Source: Streptomyces xiaopingdaonensis
GTDB lineage: Bacteria; Actinomycetota; Actinomycetes; Streptomycetales; Streptomycetaceae
Reading direction: 5' to 3'
DNA length: 45,228 nt
NCBI RefSeq assembly: GCF_000262345.1
Contig: NZ_AJTQ01000121.1
Location: forward strand, 1-45,228
Notes under the pieces: model-generated
Told to the model about the DNA's origin: nothing
The model's database searches: none
What the model saw: only the letters and a program-made list of their open reading frames with translations
In this document: piece by piece, positions 16,061-24,916 of the stretch
Numbering within the stretch: the first letter of the stretch is position 1
Layout of the letters: every line of letters starts with the position of its first letter
Made by a program: the position numbers and the translations under genes

Positions 16061-16942
16061 ATGAGCATCACCATCCCCGGGTTCGAGACGAGAACGATCG
16101 GTGTGGCGGACGGTGTCGAGCTGCACGCGGCGATCGGTGGAGAGGGTCCGGCGCTCGTGCTGCTCCACGGCTTCCCCGAGACGCACCTGATGTGGCGGCA
16201 CGTCGCGCCCGTCCTCGCCGAGCACCGCACCGTGGTCTGCCCCGACCTCCGCGGATACGGCGCCAGCAGCAAGCCGGAGGCCGCCACCGCGGACACCTAC
16301 GCGAAGCGGACGATGGCCTCGGACGTGGTCGGGCTCGCCGACGCACTCGGCGCCGAGCGGTTCGCGCTCGTCGGCCACGACCGCGGCGCGCACGTCGCCT
16401 TCCGGGCCGGCCTCGACCACCCGGATCGGATCAGCCACCTGGGCATCCTCGACGTCGTCCCCACGCCGGACACCTGGGACGTCCTCCACGGGATCGATGC
16501 CGCGGTCGGCTTCCACCTCTTCCTGATGGCACAACCGCCCGGCCTGCCCGAGCAGATGATCTCCGGCAGCGCCGACGCGTTCTTCGGCCACTTCCTCGAC
16601 GCCTGGTCGAACGGGCCCGACGCCATCCCCGACGACGTCCGCGCCGAGTACCTGCGCGCGTCACGGGAGGCCGTCCCTTCGATCGTCGCCGACTACCGCG
16701 CGACCGCGACCGTCGACCTCGCGCACGACCGGGCCGACCTCGCAGCGGGCAACCGGCTCACCATGCCCACGATGGTCGTCCAGCAGGACTGGGGGCGCCA
16801 GTTGGGTTACGACGCCACCGCCGTCTGGCACCCGTGGACCACCGACCTCCGCCACTTCACCACCGAGGCCGGGCACTTCATGGCGGAAGAGGCCCCCGAG
16901 GACACCGCCGCGCTGATCCTGGAGCTGATCGGTTCGGTTTAG
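16061..16942 (+). CDS. Alpha/beta hydrolase, haloacetate-dehalogenase/epoxide-hydrolase-like
   Basis: A 293-residue hydrolase with an Asp nucleophile (Asp107 in VGHDRGAHVA), oxyanion-hole HGFPETHLMW (36-45), an acid Asp131 in ILDVVPTPDTW and a C-terminal catalytic His in EAGHFMAEEAPE. It looks closest to fluoroacetate dehalogenases: the cap motif FLMAQPPGLPE and ADYRATATVDL line up well. Two substrate-site residues differ, however. The position of the second carboxylate-binding Arg is His111, and the halide-pocket Trp after His152 is Leu153. The substrate is therefore unlikely to be fluoroacetate itself. The ATG at 16061 follows GAAGGAG. It is divergent from the SARP-like regulator. Confidence 0.82.
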   Translation: MSITIPGFETRTIGVADGVELHAAIGGEGPALVLLHGFPETHLMWRHVAPVLAEHRTVVCPDLRGYGASSKPEAATADTYAKRTMASDVVGLADALGAERFALVGHDRGAHVAFRAGLDHPDRISHLGILDVVPTPDTWDVLHGIDAAVGFHLFLMAQPPGLPEQMISGSADAFFGHFLDAWSNGPDAIPDDVRAEYLRASREAVPSIVADYRATATVDLAHDRADLAAGNRLTMPTMVVQQDWGRQLGYDATAVWHPWTTDLRHFTTEAGHFMAEEAPEDTAALILELIGSV

Positions 16943-17122
16943 CCGTCCCCGGTACGCCGGGAAGGCGAGCGTGTGGACGGTCGTCCGCCCGACGCGCACG
17001 GCTCCGTCGCTCCCGGTGCACGACGAAGCCGGCCGTCGACGACCGGACCGGTCAAGGTCGACGGGCGTGGGGTGGTGCGGGGCACTGCGTGATCGTCTGC
17101 GGGGGTCTGTCACCATGGGAGG

Positions 17123-17746
17123 ATGGGTCAGCCGCACAGCCGTGAGGGGGAGCGGTCGGGGCTGCCGCCCGGTCAGAGACTCCAGCGGGGCTGGCCGGTG
17201 ACGCACTACGGTCCGGTCCCCCGATTCAAGCCCGAGCGGTGGGAGTTCCGAGTCTTCGGTGCCACCGCCAGCGGGGACAAGCACTGCTGGACGCACGCCG
17301 AGTTCACGGCGCTTCCGTACGCGACGGTCGTCGCCGACCTCCACTGCGTGGCGAAGTTCAGCATGCTCGGCGTCGAGTGGGGCGGGGTCTCGGCGCGCGA
17401 CCTCCTCGACCTGGCGCCGCCCGCGCCCGAGGCGACCCACGTGATGGTCTGGGCCGAGTACGGCTACAGCGCCAACCTCCGCCTGGAGGACTTCCGTTCC
17501 TCCCGCACCGTCTTCGCCACCCACAGGGACGGCGAACTCCTCACCGCCGAGCACGGGTTCCCGCTCCGCCTCGTCGTGCCGCAGTTGTACGCGTGGAAGG
17601 GCCCGAAGTGGGTCCGCGGCGTCGAGTACATGACGGCCGACCGGCGGGGGTTCTGGGAGGAGCGCGGCTACCACAACCTCGGTGACCCGTGGCGCGAGCA
17701 GCGCTACTCCTACCAGGAGGAGCCGGGCGAGGGCCCCGAGCTGTGA
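17123..17746 (+). CDS. Sulfite-oxidase-fold (molybdopterin) oxidoreductase
   Basis: A 207-residue protein of the oxidoreductase molybdopterin-binding domain (COG2041, YuiH-like). Visible blocks are WEFRVFGATA, FTALPYATVVADLHC, VEWGGVSARDLLDL, HVMVWAEYGYSANL, GFPLRLVVPQLYAWKGPKWVRG and the C-terminal GFWEERGYHN. Cys75 in DLHCVAKFS is placed where the cysteine ligand of molybdenum is found in sulfite oxidase. The protein is shorter than sulfite oxidase, lacking the haem and dimerisation domains. There is no Tat or Sec signal, so it is probably cytoplasmic. The ATG at 17123 directly abuts GGGAGG, leaving its ribosome-binding distance unusual; a CACCAT box before it allows a leaderless reading. 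Substrate unknown. Confidence 0.83.
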   Translation: MGQPHSREGERSGLPPGQRLQRGWPVTHYGPVPRFKPERWEFRVFGATASGDKHCWTHAEFTALPYATVVADLHCVAKFSMLGVEWGGVSARDLLDLAPPAPEATHVMVWAEYGYSANLRLEDFRSSRTVFATHRDGELLTAEHGFPLRLVVPQLYAWKGPKWVRGVEYMTADRRGFWEERGYHNLGDPWREQRYSYQEEPGEGPEL

Positions 17747-17764
17747 GCCGGGGCCCGCGCCCGC

Positions 17765-18295
17765 TCAGTGGTACGCGTGCGCCACGGCGTGGCCCTTGCC
17801 CCTGCCGATCAGCCACCGGTTGACCGGCACCGTCAGCACCAACGCGACGGCGAACGCGAGCGCGAGCGTCCACCAGAACAGACCCTCCGACAGGTGGGCG
17901 CCGAGCGCGCCGGGCACCACCAGGATGACGCCGTTGTCCACGAGCTCCATGACGACGATGGAGACGGTGTCGGCCGCGAGCGCCACCTTCACCGCCGCAC
18001 CGAGGGCGAGGCCCGCGCGGAGGACGGCGAGCATGGTGAGGCTGTAGCCGAAGACGAAGGCGAGGGCGATCGCCAGGGCCATGGTGGGCGCCGCGTGCCA
18101 GGCGAGCGCCGTCCCGACGACCATGCCGAGGATCTCCCCGATGGCGCAGCCGGTGAGGCAGTGGAGGGTGGCTCGCAGCGCGGTGCCCCAACTCGCCGGT
18201 GCGTGGTGGTGCCCTTCCTGGTGCGGGGCGGCGTCGTGCGCGTGCCCGTGGTGCGCGGGGGTGGGGCCGCGGGGCTGGTCCGGGGGTTCCGTCAT
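17765..18295 (-). CDS. DUF4396 membrane protein with His-rich N-terminus
   Basis: A 176-residue protein. The first 35 residues are rich in His (AHHGHAHDAAPHQEGHHHA), a likely metal-binding tail. About four membrane segments follow, with HCLTGCAIGEILGMVVG, LALAFVFGYSLTMLAVL, VVMELVDNGVILVVPG and LFWWTLALAFAVALVL. The DUF4396 family is uncharacterised; the conserved HCxxGC motif and the His tail point to a metal. A CsoR-like operator lies directly upstream, which supports copper or a related metal. The ATG at 18295 is chosen because AAAGGTG lies 6 nt before it; a GTG at 18304 is in frame. It converges on the sulfite-oxidase-fold gene (18 bp between stops). Confidence 0.8.
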   Translation of the reverse strand: MTEPPDQPRGPTPAHHGHAHDAAPHQEGHHHAPASWGTALRATLHCLTGCAIGEILGMVVGTALAWHAAPTMALAIALAFVFGYSLTMLAVLRAGLALGAAVKVALAADTVSIVVMELVDNGVILVVPGALGAHLSEGLFWWTLALAFAVALVLTVPVNRWLIGRGKGHAVAHAYH

Positions 18296-18340
18296 GTCCG
18301 ACACCTTTCCGGGGCGGGAGCGTCGACGGTTCCGAACGTT

Positions 18341-18357
18341 ATACCCCTAGGGGGTAT
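18341..18357. promoter_or_regulatory. CsoR-like metal operator
   Basis: ATACCCC-TAG-GGGGTAT is a perfect inverted repeat with 7-bp arms, sitting in the short gap between endonuclease IV (stop at 18362) and the DUF4396 gene on the same strand. The TACCC/GGGTA arrangement around a G/C-rich core is characteristic of operators bound by CsoR-family copper repressors. No csoR gene is in the window, so regulation would be in trans. The identity of the repressor is inferred. Confidence 0.7.
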
Positions 18358-18361
18358 TCCG

Positions 18362-19231
18362 TCACGGCTTGCGGAGGCTCTTCAGGAGCGCCACGTCGGC
18401 CGCCTGACCCTCCTTCCCGCCCGGTGTCTCGATGACGAACGGGACGCCGGCGGTCGCCGGGTGGGCGAGGAGTTCGCCGAAGGCCGCGGGGCCGATGTGC
18501 CCGGCGCCGATGTTCTCGTGCCGGTCGAGGCGCGAGCCCGCGCCCGCTTTCGAGTCGTTGGCGTGCACCAGTTGCAGGCGTCCGGGCCCGACCGTCTCCA
18601 CGAGCAGGTCGAGCATGCGCGCCGCCTCGCCCTCGACGGTGAGGTCGTGCCCGGCGGCGAAGACGTGGCAGGTGTCGAGGCAGACGCCGAGCCGTGGATG
18701 GTGGTCGAGCGCGTCGAAGTACGGGCCGAGGTCCGCGACTTGGGAGCAGAGGGAGAAGCCCTGGCCCGCGGTCGGCTCCAGGAGCAGCGGAGGGTCCTCG
18801 GGGTGCGTCAACCCGTCGAGGAGCGGCAGCACCAGCGCGCGTACCTGGTCGAGCGCGGCCTCGCGGGTGCGTCCGCCCGTGGCCGAACCCGTGTGCACCA
18901 CCACGCCGTTGGCGCCGATCTCCCTGCCGCGTCCGAGGGAATGGCTCAGTGAGGCGACGGACCTCTCGGCCGTCTCCTCGTTGTGCGAACCGAAATTGAT
19001 GAGGTAGGGCGCGTGCACGTATGCGGGGACGTCGAGTCGGCGGCAGAGCCTTCTGAATTCCTCGTCCTGCGCCGGGTTTCCGCGCGACGTGGCCCAGGAA
19101 CGCGGATTCGCCGTGAATACCTGGACGCTCTCCGCGCCGATTTCTTCTGCGTACGGAATGCCGTTGGCGGCCAGGCCCCCTGCTACGGGGACGTGGCCGC
19201 CGATGGCGTTGCGCTGAGGTTGGACTGTCAC
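18362..19231 (-). CDS. nfo: Deoxyribonuclease IV (endonuclease IV), AP endonuclease
   Basis: Cleaves DNA 5' of abasic sites in base excision repair, using a trinuclear zinc centre. The 289-residue TIM-barrel protein shows the family blocks IGGHVPVAGGL, VQVFTANPRSW, VHAPYLINFGS, VVVHTGSATGG, LLLEPTAGQG, CLDTCHVFAAG, LVHANDSKAGAGSR with a following ENIGAGHIG, and VIETPGG, which supply the His/Glu/Asp zinc ligands. The GTG at 19231 is chosen because homologues start a few residues before the IGGHVPVAGG block. Its ribosome-binding site is weak, and it lies only 5 bp after the stop of the secreted transglycosylase gene, so co-translation is likely. Confidence 0.9.
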   Translation of the reverse strand: MTVQPQRNAIGGHVPVAGGLAANGIPYAEEIGAESVQVFTANPRSWATSRGNPAQDEEFRRLCRRLDVPAYVHAPYLINFGSHNEETAERSVASLSHSLGRGREIGANGVVVHTGSATGGRTREAALDQVRALVLPLLDGLTHPEDPPLLLEPTAGQGFSLCSQVADLGPYFDALDHHPRLGVCLDTCHVFAAGHDLTVEGEAARMLDLLVETVGPGRLQLVHANDSKAGAGSRLDRHENIGAGHIGPAAFGELLAHPATAGVPFVIETPGGKEGQAADVALLKSLRKP

Positions 19232-19236
19232 CCGGC

Positions 19237-20007
19237 TCAGTATGCCGAATTGACGTTGTCCATCGAACCGTACCGGTCGGCCGCGTAGTTGCACGCGGCG
19301 ACGATGTTCGCGACCGGGTCGTAGAGGTCGTAGTCGGTGCCCTCGACGTGGTACGCATCGAAGGTCGGCTGGATGACCTGGAGGAGTCCCTTGGAGGGGA
19401 CGCCGTTCTGGGCGTTGATGTCCCAGTTGTTGATGGCCCGCGGGTCGCCGCCGGACTCGCGGATGATGTTGCGGTGGATGCCCTCGTAGGAGCCGGGGAT
19501 GCCCTTCTCCTGCATGATGGCGCGGGCCTCGCGGATCCAGCCGTCGAGGTTGTCCGGGTAGTCGGCCTTGCGGTCGCCGGAGCGGCTCGTCTCCTCGCCG
19601 TCCCGCTCGGCGGCGGCCTTCTTCTCGGCCGCCTCCTTCTTCTTCACGACGTCGGCCTTGGCGCGGGACTCGGCCTGGGTCTTCGCTGCGATGGTGCCGT
19701 TGAGCGCCTCGTCGGCGGCGAGCGCCTCCGCGATCGAGCCGCGCTTCTCACCGCCGGCTTCGGTCTTGGCGCTGACGAGGCTGGAGCTGCTGGCGCCGAG
19801 GGACTGGGTCTGCGCGATCGGCGCCTGGTCGCTCACTGCTGCGGGCTTGGCGTCGACGGTCCTGGCCGCGGAGCGGGCCGAGTCGGCCGACGCGTTGCCT
19901 GCGGGGACGACGGTGACGGCGAGCGCCGCGGCTCCCGCGATGCCGAGGCCGGCTGCTGAGAACTTCTGGGCCTTGGCAGAGCGGAGGCTGCGAGAAATGC
20001 TGGGCAT
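19237..20007 (-). CDS. Secreted lytic-transglycosylase-like (SLT) protein
   Basis: A 256-residue exported protein. The signal peptide covers residues 1-41 with the cleavage site ASA-D. Residues 42-150 are an Ala/Lys/Glu-rich, probably coiled spacer. The C-terminal 100 residues are a lysozyme-like transglycosylase domain, with catalytic Glu184 in NIIRESGGDP, then NNWDINAQNG, SKGLLQVIQPTF and NIVAACNYAADRYG. It should cut peptidoglycan glycan strands outside the cell, in remodelling during growth or spore germination. The ATG at 20007 has no strong ribosome-binding site nearby (AAAGG is 13 nt away). A long untranslated region precedes it, and nfo follows in the same operon. Confidence 0.87.
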   Translation of the reverse strand: MPSISRSLRSAKAQKFSAAGLGIAGAAALAVTVVPAGNASADSARSAARTVDAKPAAVSDQAPIAQTQSLGASSSSLVSAKTEAGGEKRGSIAEALAADEALNGTIAAKTQAESRAKADVVKKKEAAEKKAAAERDGEETSRSGDRKADYPDNLDGWIREARAIMQEKGIPGSYEGIHRNIIRESGGDPRAINNWDINAQNGVPSKGLLQVIQPTFDAYHVEGTDYDLYDPVANIVAACNYAADRYGSMDNVNSAY

Positions 20008-20384
20008 GAGGTGTGCTGAGCCTTTCGGGTAGCTGGCGCCGCGGGGGACGAATGAGGGAAGCACCGTTTTCTATTCCGGCGCCTTGCGACGAGGCCCCAT
20101 TGTTAGAGCGTCCAAATCCGCAGATCAAAGGTGTGACGTACTACCCGGCATCGTTGAAAGCCGCTTTTTCTTTTCCCGTCTCGTCCCCGCAGCGGTGGCA
20201 CGGGCGCCCGGTACGTCGACTAAGCCGCGTCGTAAGTGATCTGCGCCCTATGTCAGGCGTCACAGGAAAGAGGGGTTTGTGTCACCTTCCGCTCCGAAAG
20301 GTGCGCGAGGGGTGAGTTCCCTAATGCCCGAAATGGCCATGTATGACCGGAGGTTGAGGGCGCCCGGACGACCCGTCCACGAGA
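20008..20384 (-). other. Long leader/intergenic region of the transglycosylase gene
   Basis: No gene is visible in these 377 bases. On the minus strand the last 50 nt before the ATG contain TTCGTCCCCCGCGGCGCC followed by AGCTACCCGAAAGGC. This resembles the 3' end of the ydaO-type cyclic di-AMP riboswitch, which often precedes cell-wall hydrolase genes in Streptomyces. The other conserved half (GGGGTGAATC-like) was not found upstream, so the element is not called as a riboswitch. The region is noticeably less GC-rich than its surroundings, fitting a promoter and leader. Confidence 0.35.
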
Positions 20385-20426
20385 ACGGGGCCGGAAGCCG
20401 CCCGCAGGCAGTGCTTCCGGCCCCGT
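20385..20426 (-). terminator. Terminator hairpin after the PASTA kinase gene
   Basis: ACGGGGCCGGAAGC (20385-20398) and GCTTCCGGCCCCGT (20413-20426) form a perfect 14-bp stem with a 14-nt loop. It lies 12 bp after the kinase stop codon on the minus strand and separates that gene from the transglycosylase leader. Confidence 0.82.
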
Positions 20427-20438
20427 GCCGCGCTCCGG

Positions 20439-22355
20439 CTAGCGCAACCAGAGAGTGACGGTGGAGCCGCGCGCGGACTCCTCCCCGCCGTCGGGCGACT
20501 GGTTGAAGACGCTGTCCCCGACGAAGAGCCTCCGCACCTTCACCTCGAAGCCGGCGTCCTCGAGCTCCTCGCGCGCCTCGTCCTCGTCCATCCCCTCGAC
20601 ATCGGGGACCTCGACCATGTCCTGGCCCTTGGAGAGGGTGAGCGTCACCGTCTGCCCCTTGGCCGCGGTGCGCCCCTCGCCGGGGGACTGCCGCGCCACG
20701 TCTCCCTCGTCCTCCTCGGAGAAGACGCGCTTCGAGGCCGTGCGCACCTCGAACCCCGCCTCGCGCAGCTCGTCCCTGGCCTCGCTCTCGTCGTCGCCCA
20801 CGACGTCGGGCACCCGGACCGGTGCGCCCTTGGAGACGGTGAGCGCGACGGCGGCGCCCGGCCGGCGCTCGGCGCCCGGCTTCGGGTCGGTCGCGACCAC
20901 GGAACCCCGCGCCGCCTCCTCGTCGAACTTCCGCTTCACCGTGCCGGGCGTGAGCCCGGCGTCCTTGAGCTTGCGCCGGGCGTTGGCGAGCGGGGTGCCC
21001 GAGAGATCGGGCACCTTGACGATCTGCGGACCGCGCGAGACGGAGAGCGTCACGGTGCCGTTCCGCCGTACGCGGTCGCCGGGCGAGGGGTCGGTGGAGA
21101 CGACGTGCCCGCGATCGGTCCGTTCGCTGTACTCCCGCTCCACCTCCACGCCGAGGCCCGCGTCCTGGAGCGTGCGCACCGCCTCGGCCTGGGGACGGTC
21201 GAGCACCGCCGGCGTCTTGGTGAACTGACCGGAGTTGATGTACCAGATGCCGGTCCCCACCAGCAGCACCAGCAGCACGCCGAGCGTCACGAGGACCCAG
21301 AGGGACCGGCCGCGGCGCGACCGCGGCGCCGGCTCGGGCGGCGGGGCGCTCAGCCGGGTGGTGCGGTCGACGGCGTCCTCCGCCGGCTCCGCCGGGCGCG
21401 GGATGACGCTGGTGCGCGCCTCGCTCGCCAGGCTCGCGCCCTCGGAGGTGGCGGCCGGAGGGACGGCGTCGAGCTGCTCCTCGGTGAGCGCGGCGCGGGC
21501 GGCGCGCGTCTCGGAGAGGAGCGCGACGGCGTCGTCGGGGCGCAGGTCGGGGTCGCGTGCCGTGGCGCGCGCCGTGAGCGCGTCGAGCTCGGGCGCGAGG
21601 CCGGGGACGCTCTCCGAAGGCGCGGGGATCGGCTCGTTGAGATGCCGGTAGAGGACCTGCGCCGGGGTGCCGCCCGTGTGCGGCTTGGTGCCCGTGAGCA
21701 TCTCGTGGAACATCACGCCGCACGCGTACAGGTCGGCGCGCGGGTCGGCCGTACCGTCCTCGATCTGCTCCGGTGCGAGGTAGGAGACGGTGCCGAGGAC
21801 GGAGTCGGTCGTCGCCGAGGTCTGGGTGTCCACGGCGCGGACGAGTCCGAAGTCGGCGACCTTGACCCGGCCGTCCTCTCCTATGAGGACGTTCTCCGGT
21901 TTCACGTCACGGTGGACGAGCCCCGCCCGGTGCGCGGCGCCGAGCGCGGCGAGCACCGGCTCCAGGACGTCGAGCGCCGCCCGCGGCTGGAGCGCCCCCC
22001 GGTTGCGCAGGACGTCGCGGAGCGTGCAGCCCGAGACGTACTCCATGGCGAGGTAGACGTACTGCCCGTCCGTGCCCTGGTCGTAGACGCCGACGACGTT
22101 GGTGTGGCCGAGCCGCGCCGCCGACTTGGCCTCCCTTATGAACCGCTCGACGAAGCTCTCGTCCCCGGCGAGCGAGGGGTGCATCACCTTCACCGCGAGG
22201 ACCCGGTCCAGACGCGTGTCGACGGCGCGGTAGACGGTGGCCATGCCGCCCACCGCGATCCGCGCTTCCACCCGGTAACGGCCGTCGAGGACCTGTCCGA
22301 GCATGGGGTCGTCGTGGTTCGACCCGTGGGACGGGTCCTGAAGGGTCGTGTCCAT
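20439..22355 (-). CDS. Membrane Ser/Thr protein kinase with four PASTA domains
   Basis: A 638-residue receptor kinase. The kinase domain covers residues 27-285: glycine loop IAVGGMATVY, Lys56, HRDVKPEN with catalytic Asp150, DFG at 168-170, and APEQ. A Pro/Ala-rich juxtamembrane stretch precedes one membrane helix (351-373). Four PASTA repeats (about 383-638), expected to bind peptidoglycan or lipid II outside the cell, complete it. It is PknB-like in layout, but its neighbourhood (DAHP synthase, Rv2175c-type gene, rsmH) corresponds to M. tuberculosis pknL, so the symbol is left blank. No ribosome-binding site precedes the ATG; a TAGACT box 7 nt upstream suggests a leaderless transcript, separate from thiG 80 bp before it. 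Confidence 0.93.
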   Translation of the reverse strand: MDTTLQDPSHGSNHDDPMLGQVLDGRYRVEARIAVGGMATVYRAVDTRLDRVLAVKVMHPSLAGDESFVERFIREAKSAARLGHTNVVGVYDQGTDGQYVYLAMEYVSGCTLRDVLRNRGALQPRAALDVLEPVLAALGAAHRAGLVHRDVKPENVLIGEDGRVKVADFGLVRAVDTQTSATTDSVLGTVSYLAPEQIEDGTADPRADLYACGVMFHEMLTGTKPHTGGTPAQVLYRHLNEPIPAPSESVPGLAPELDALTARATARDPDLRPDDAVALLSETRAARAALTEEQLDAVPPAATSEGASLASEARTSVIPRPAEPAEDAVDRTTRLSAPPPEPAPRSRRGRSLWVLVTLGVLLVLLVGTGIWYINSGQFTKTPAVLDRPQAEAVRTLQDAGLGVEVEREYSERTDRGHVVSTDPSPGDRVRRNGTVTLSVSRGPQIVKVPDLSGTPLANARRKLKDAGLTPGTVKRKFDEEAARGSVVATDPKPGAERRPGAAVALTVSKGAPVRVPDVVGDDESEARDELREAGFEVRTASKRVFSEEDEGDVARQSPGEGRTAAKGQTVTLTLSKGQDMVEVPDVEGMDEDEAREELEDAGFEVKVRRLFVGDSVFNQSPDGGEESARGSTVTLWLR

Positions 22356-22435
22356 CGCGGAGAGTCTACGAGCCGACGGCGGCCCGGTCGGGAGCACGGG
22401 CACCGATTGCAGCCCAACGGTGACAAGCCGTCGGG

Positions 22436-23263
<828 letters not shown>

Positions 23264-23488
23264 TCAGCCTCCCTGGACGGCGGTGAGGATCTCCACGCGG
23301 TCGCCCTCGCCGAGCCGGGTGGACGGCCACTGGCTGCGCGGCACCACGTCCTCGTTGACGGCGACGGCCACGCCGGAGGGCGCGGCCGTGGTCTCCGCGA
23401 CGAGCGCGTCCAGCGCGAGCCCTCGCGCGACGCGTCGGACGGCGCCGTTGACGGAGAGCGTGACGGGTGCGGCGTCCTCGGTGGGCAT
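23264..23488 (-). CDS. thiS: Sulfur carrier protein ThiS
   Basis: A 74-residue ubiquitin-like sulfur carrier. It ends in the required Gly-Gly (EILTAVQGG), whose C-terminal carboxylate is adenylated and converted to a thiocarboxylate that supplies sulfur to ThiG. The beta-grasp pattern is visible (VTLSVNGAVRRV, then VAVAVNEDVVPRSQW and GDRVEIL). The ATG at 23488 follows AAGGAGAGG, a strong ribosome-binding site, which decides the start against an upstream in-frame ATG. It lies between thiO and thiG, 50 bp after thiO. Confidence 0.94.
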   Translation of the reverse strand: MPTEDAAPVTLSVNGAVRRVARGLALDALVAETTAAPSGVAVAVNEDVVPRSQWPSTRLGEGDRVEILTAVQGG

Positions 23489-23538
23489 CGCCTCTCCTTG
23501 TCTCGTGTGGGATTGCCCGGTCGGCGGGTGCACGCCGG

Positions 23539-24690
23539 TCACCGGCTGCCCGCGAACCGGTCGGGCGCGAACCCCTGCGCCTCCGGCGGCAGTTCACCGG
23601 TGGCGAGGAGCGTGCCCATGGCGTCGCCCGTGACGGGGGTGAGCAGCACGCCGTTGCGGTGGTGCCCGGTGGCGTGGAGGAGTCCGGGGAGCGGCGAGTC
23701 GCCGAGGAGCGGTGCGTTGTCGGGGGAGGCGGGGCGCAGCCCGGCGAGCGTCTCGACGAGCGGGAGCTCGGTGACCCCCGGGACGAGCACGTGCGCGTTG
23801 CGGAGCAGCTCGTAGACGCCGCCCGCCGTGACGCTCGTCTCCCACCCGGTCTCCTCGCTCGTCGCACCGACGACGAGTTCACCGCTGCGGCGCGGCACCA
23901 GGTACACGGTGTGCCCGTGGACGACGGCGCGGACGGTACGGGTGAGGAAGGGGCCGCCGGCCTCCGGCATGCGCAGGCGGAGGACCTGGCCCTTGACGGG
24001 ACGTACCGGGGGAGCGGCCTCCGGCGGCAGTCCGGCGAGTTCGCCGCTCCGGCAACCCGCGGCGAGCACGGTGCGCCCGGCGTCGAGGCGGGTGCCGTCG
24101 GCGAGGTCGAGGCCGTGCGCGCGGCCGGCGGAGGAGCGCAGCCCTACCGCCGTCGTGCGGTGCAGCGCGACGCCCGCACGCGTGCAGGCGGAGACCAGGG
24201 CGGCGCCGAGGAGCCGTGGGTCGACCTGGTGGTCGCCGCCGGCGCGCAGGGCGCCGCGGACGGAGGGCGCGAGCATCGGTTCGAGGCGCCGGGTCTCGCG
24301 GGCACCGAGCCACTCGGAGTCGAGCCCGCACCGCAGGTGCAGCGCGTGGAGCTCGCGGAGCTGCGCGCGGTCGTCGGCGTCGAAGGCGACGGCGAGCGTC
24401 CCCTCGGTGCGGTGGCCGACCCGCTGCCCGCTCGCCTCCTCCAACTCCTCGACGAACGAGGGGTACCGGGCGAGCGAAGCGAGGTTGAGCGCGAGCAACC
24501 GCTCCTCGCCGTGGTGGAGTTCGGTGACGGGCGCGAGCATCCCGGCGGCGACGTGCGCCGCGCCGCCACCGGGAGAGGGATCGACGACGGCGGTCCGCAG
24601 CCCGTGCTGCGCCGCGCGCCACGCCGTCACCAGGCCGATGAGCCCGCCGCCGACCACGGCGACGTCCGGAGCCGAACGCGTACTGGACAT
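23539..24690 (-). CDS. thiO: Glycine oxidase ThiO
   Basis: FAD enzyme that oxidises glycine to dehydroglycine (iminoacetate) for thiazole formation. The 383-residue DAO-family protein starts with the dinucleotide-binding VAVVGGGLIGLVTAWRAA, has AHVAAGMLAP, TVLAAGCRSGELA, PVKGQVLRLR and a C-terminal GLRPASPDNAPLLGDS, then HATGHHRNGVLLTP. The ATG at 24690 has AGGAG 10 nt upstream, and that Shine-Dalgarno sequence is part of the TPP riboswitch 3' arm. It is the first gene of the thiOSG operon. Confidence 0.93.
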   Translation of the reverse strand: MSSTRSAPDVAVVGGGLIGLVTAWRAAQHGLRTAVVDPSPGGGAAHVAAGMLAPVTELHHGEERLLALNLASLARYPSFVEELEEASGQRVGHRTEGTLAVAFDADDRAQLRELHALHLRCGLDSEWLGARETRRLEPMLAPSVRGALRAGGDHQVDPRLLGAALVSACTRAGVALHRTTAVGLRSSAGRAHGLDLADGTRLDAGRTVLAAGCRSGELAGLPPEAAPPVRPVKGQVLRLRMPEAGGPFLTRTVRAVVHGHTVYLVPRRSGELVVGATSEETGWETSVTAGGVYELLRNAHVLVPGVTELPLVETLAGLRPASPDNAPLLGDSPLPGLLHATGHHRNGVLLTPVTGDAMGTLLATGELPPEAQGFAPDRFAGSR

Positions 24691-24700
24691 GGGGGCGTTG

Positions 24701-24787
24701 CTCCTCCCTTCGCCGGTATGAACCGGATCAGGTTCGTACGGTCGGAGGCCGTCAGCCTCCCTCTCAGCCCGGTGCGCCGGGCTCCCG
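24701..24787 (-). ncRNA. TPP riboswitch (THI element)
   Basis: On the minus strand the two conserved THI-box halves are clear: GGGCTGAGAGGGAGG (complement around 24755-24770) and, after a short stem, GAACCTGATCCGGTTCATACC followed by GGCGAAGGGAGG (complement of about 24702-24735). The GGGAGGAG at the 3' end doubles as the thiO ribosome-binding site, so TPP binding should hide it and block translation. The outer boundaries are approximate. Confidence 0.95.
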
Positions 24788-24916
24788 CGGTGCCGCCCGA
24801 GGACGGCGACCGGGCTTCCGGCTCCGCCGTCGGTGCGGCTCTTCGTGCGTACCGCCGCCCAGCCTACTGCTCCCTCGCCGAGTGCGGGCCGCGCGGTGGG
24901 GAAGGAGGCGCATAGA

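Noticed and set aside
20282..20340. Plus-strand CCGAAAGGTGCGCGAGGGG, somewhat like the 5' half of a ydaO riboswitch
   Set aside because: No gene follows on the plus strand (the next gene is the 3' end of the minus-strand kinase gene) and the matching 3' half is not on this strand.
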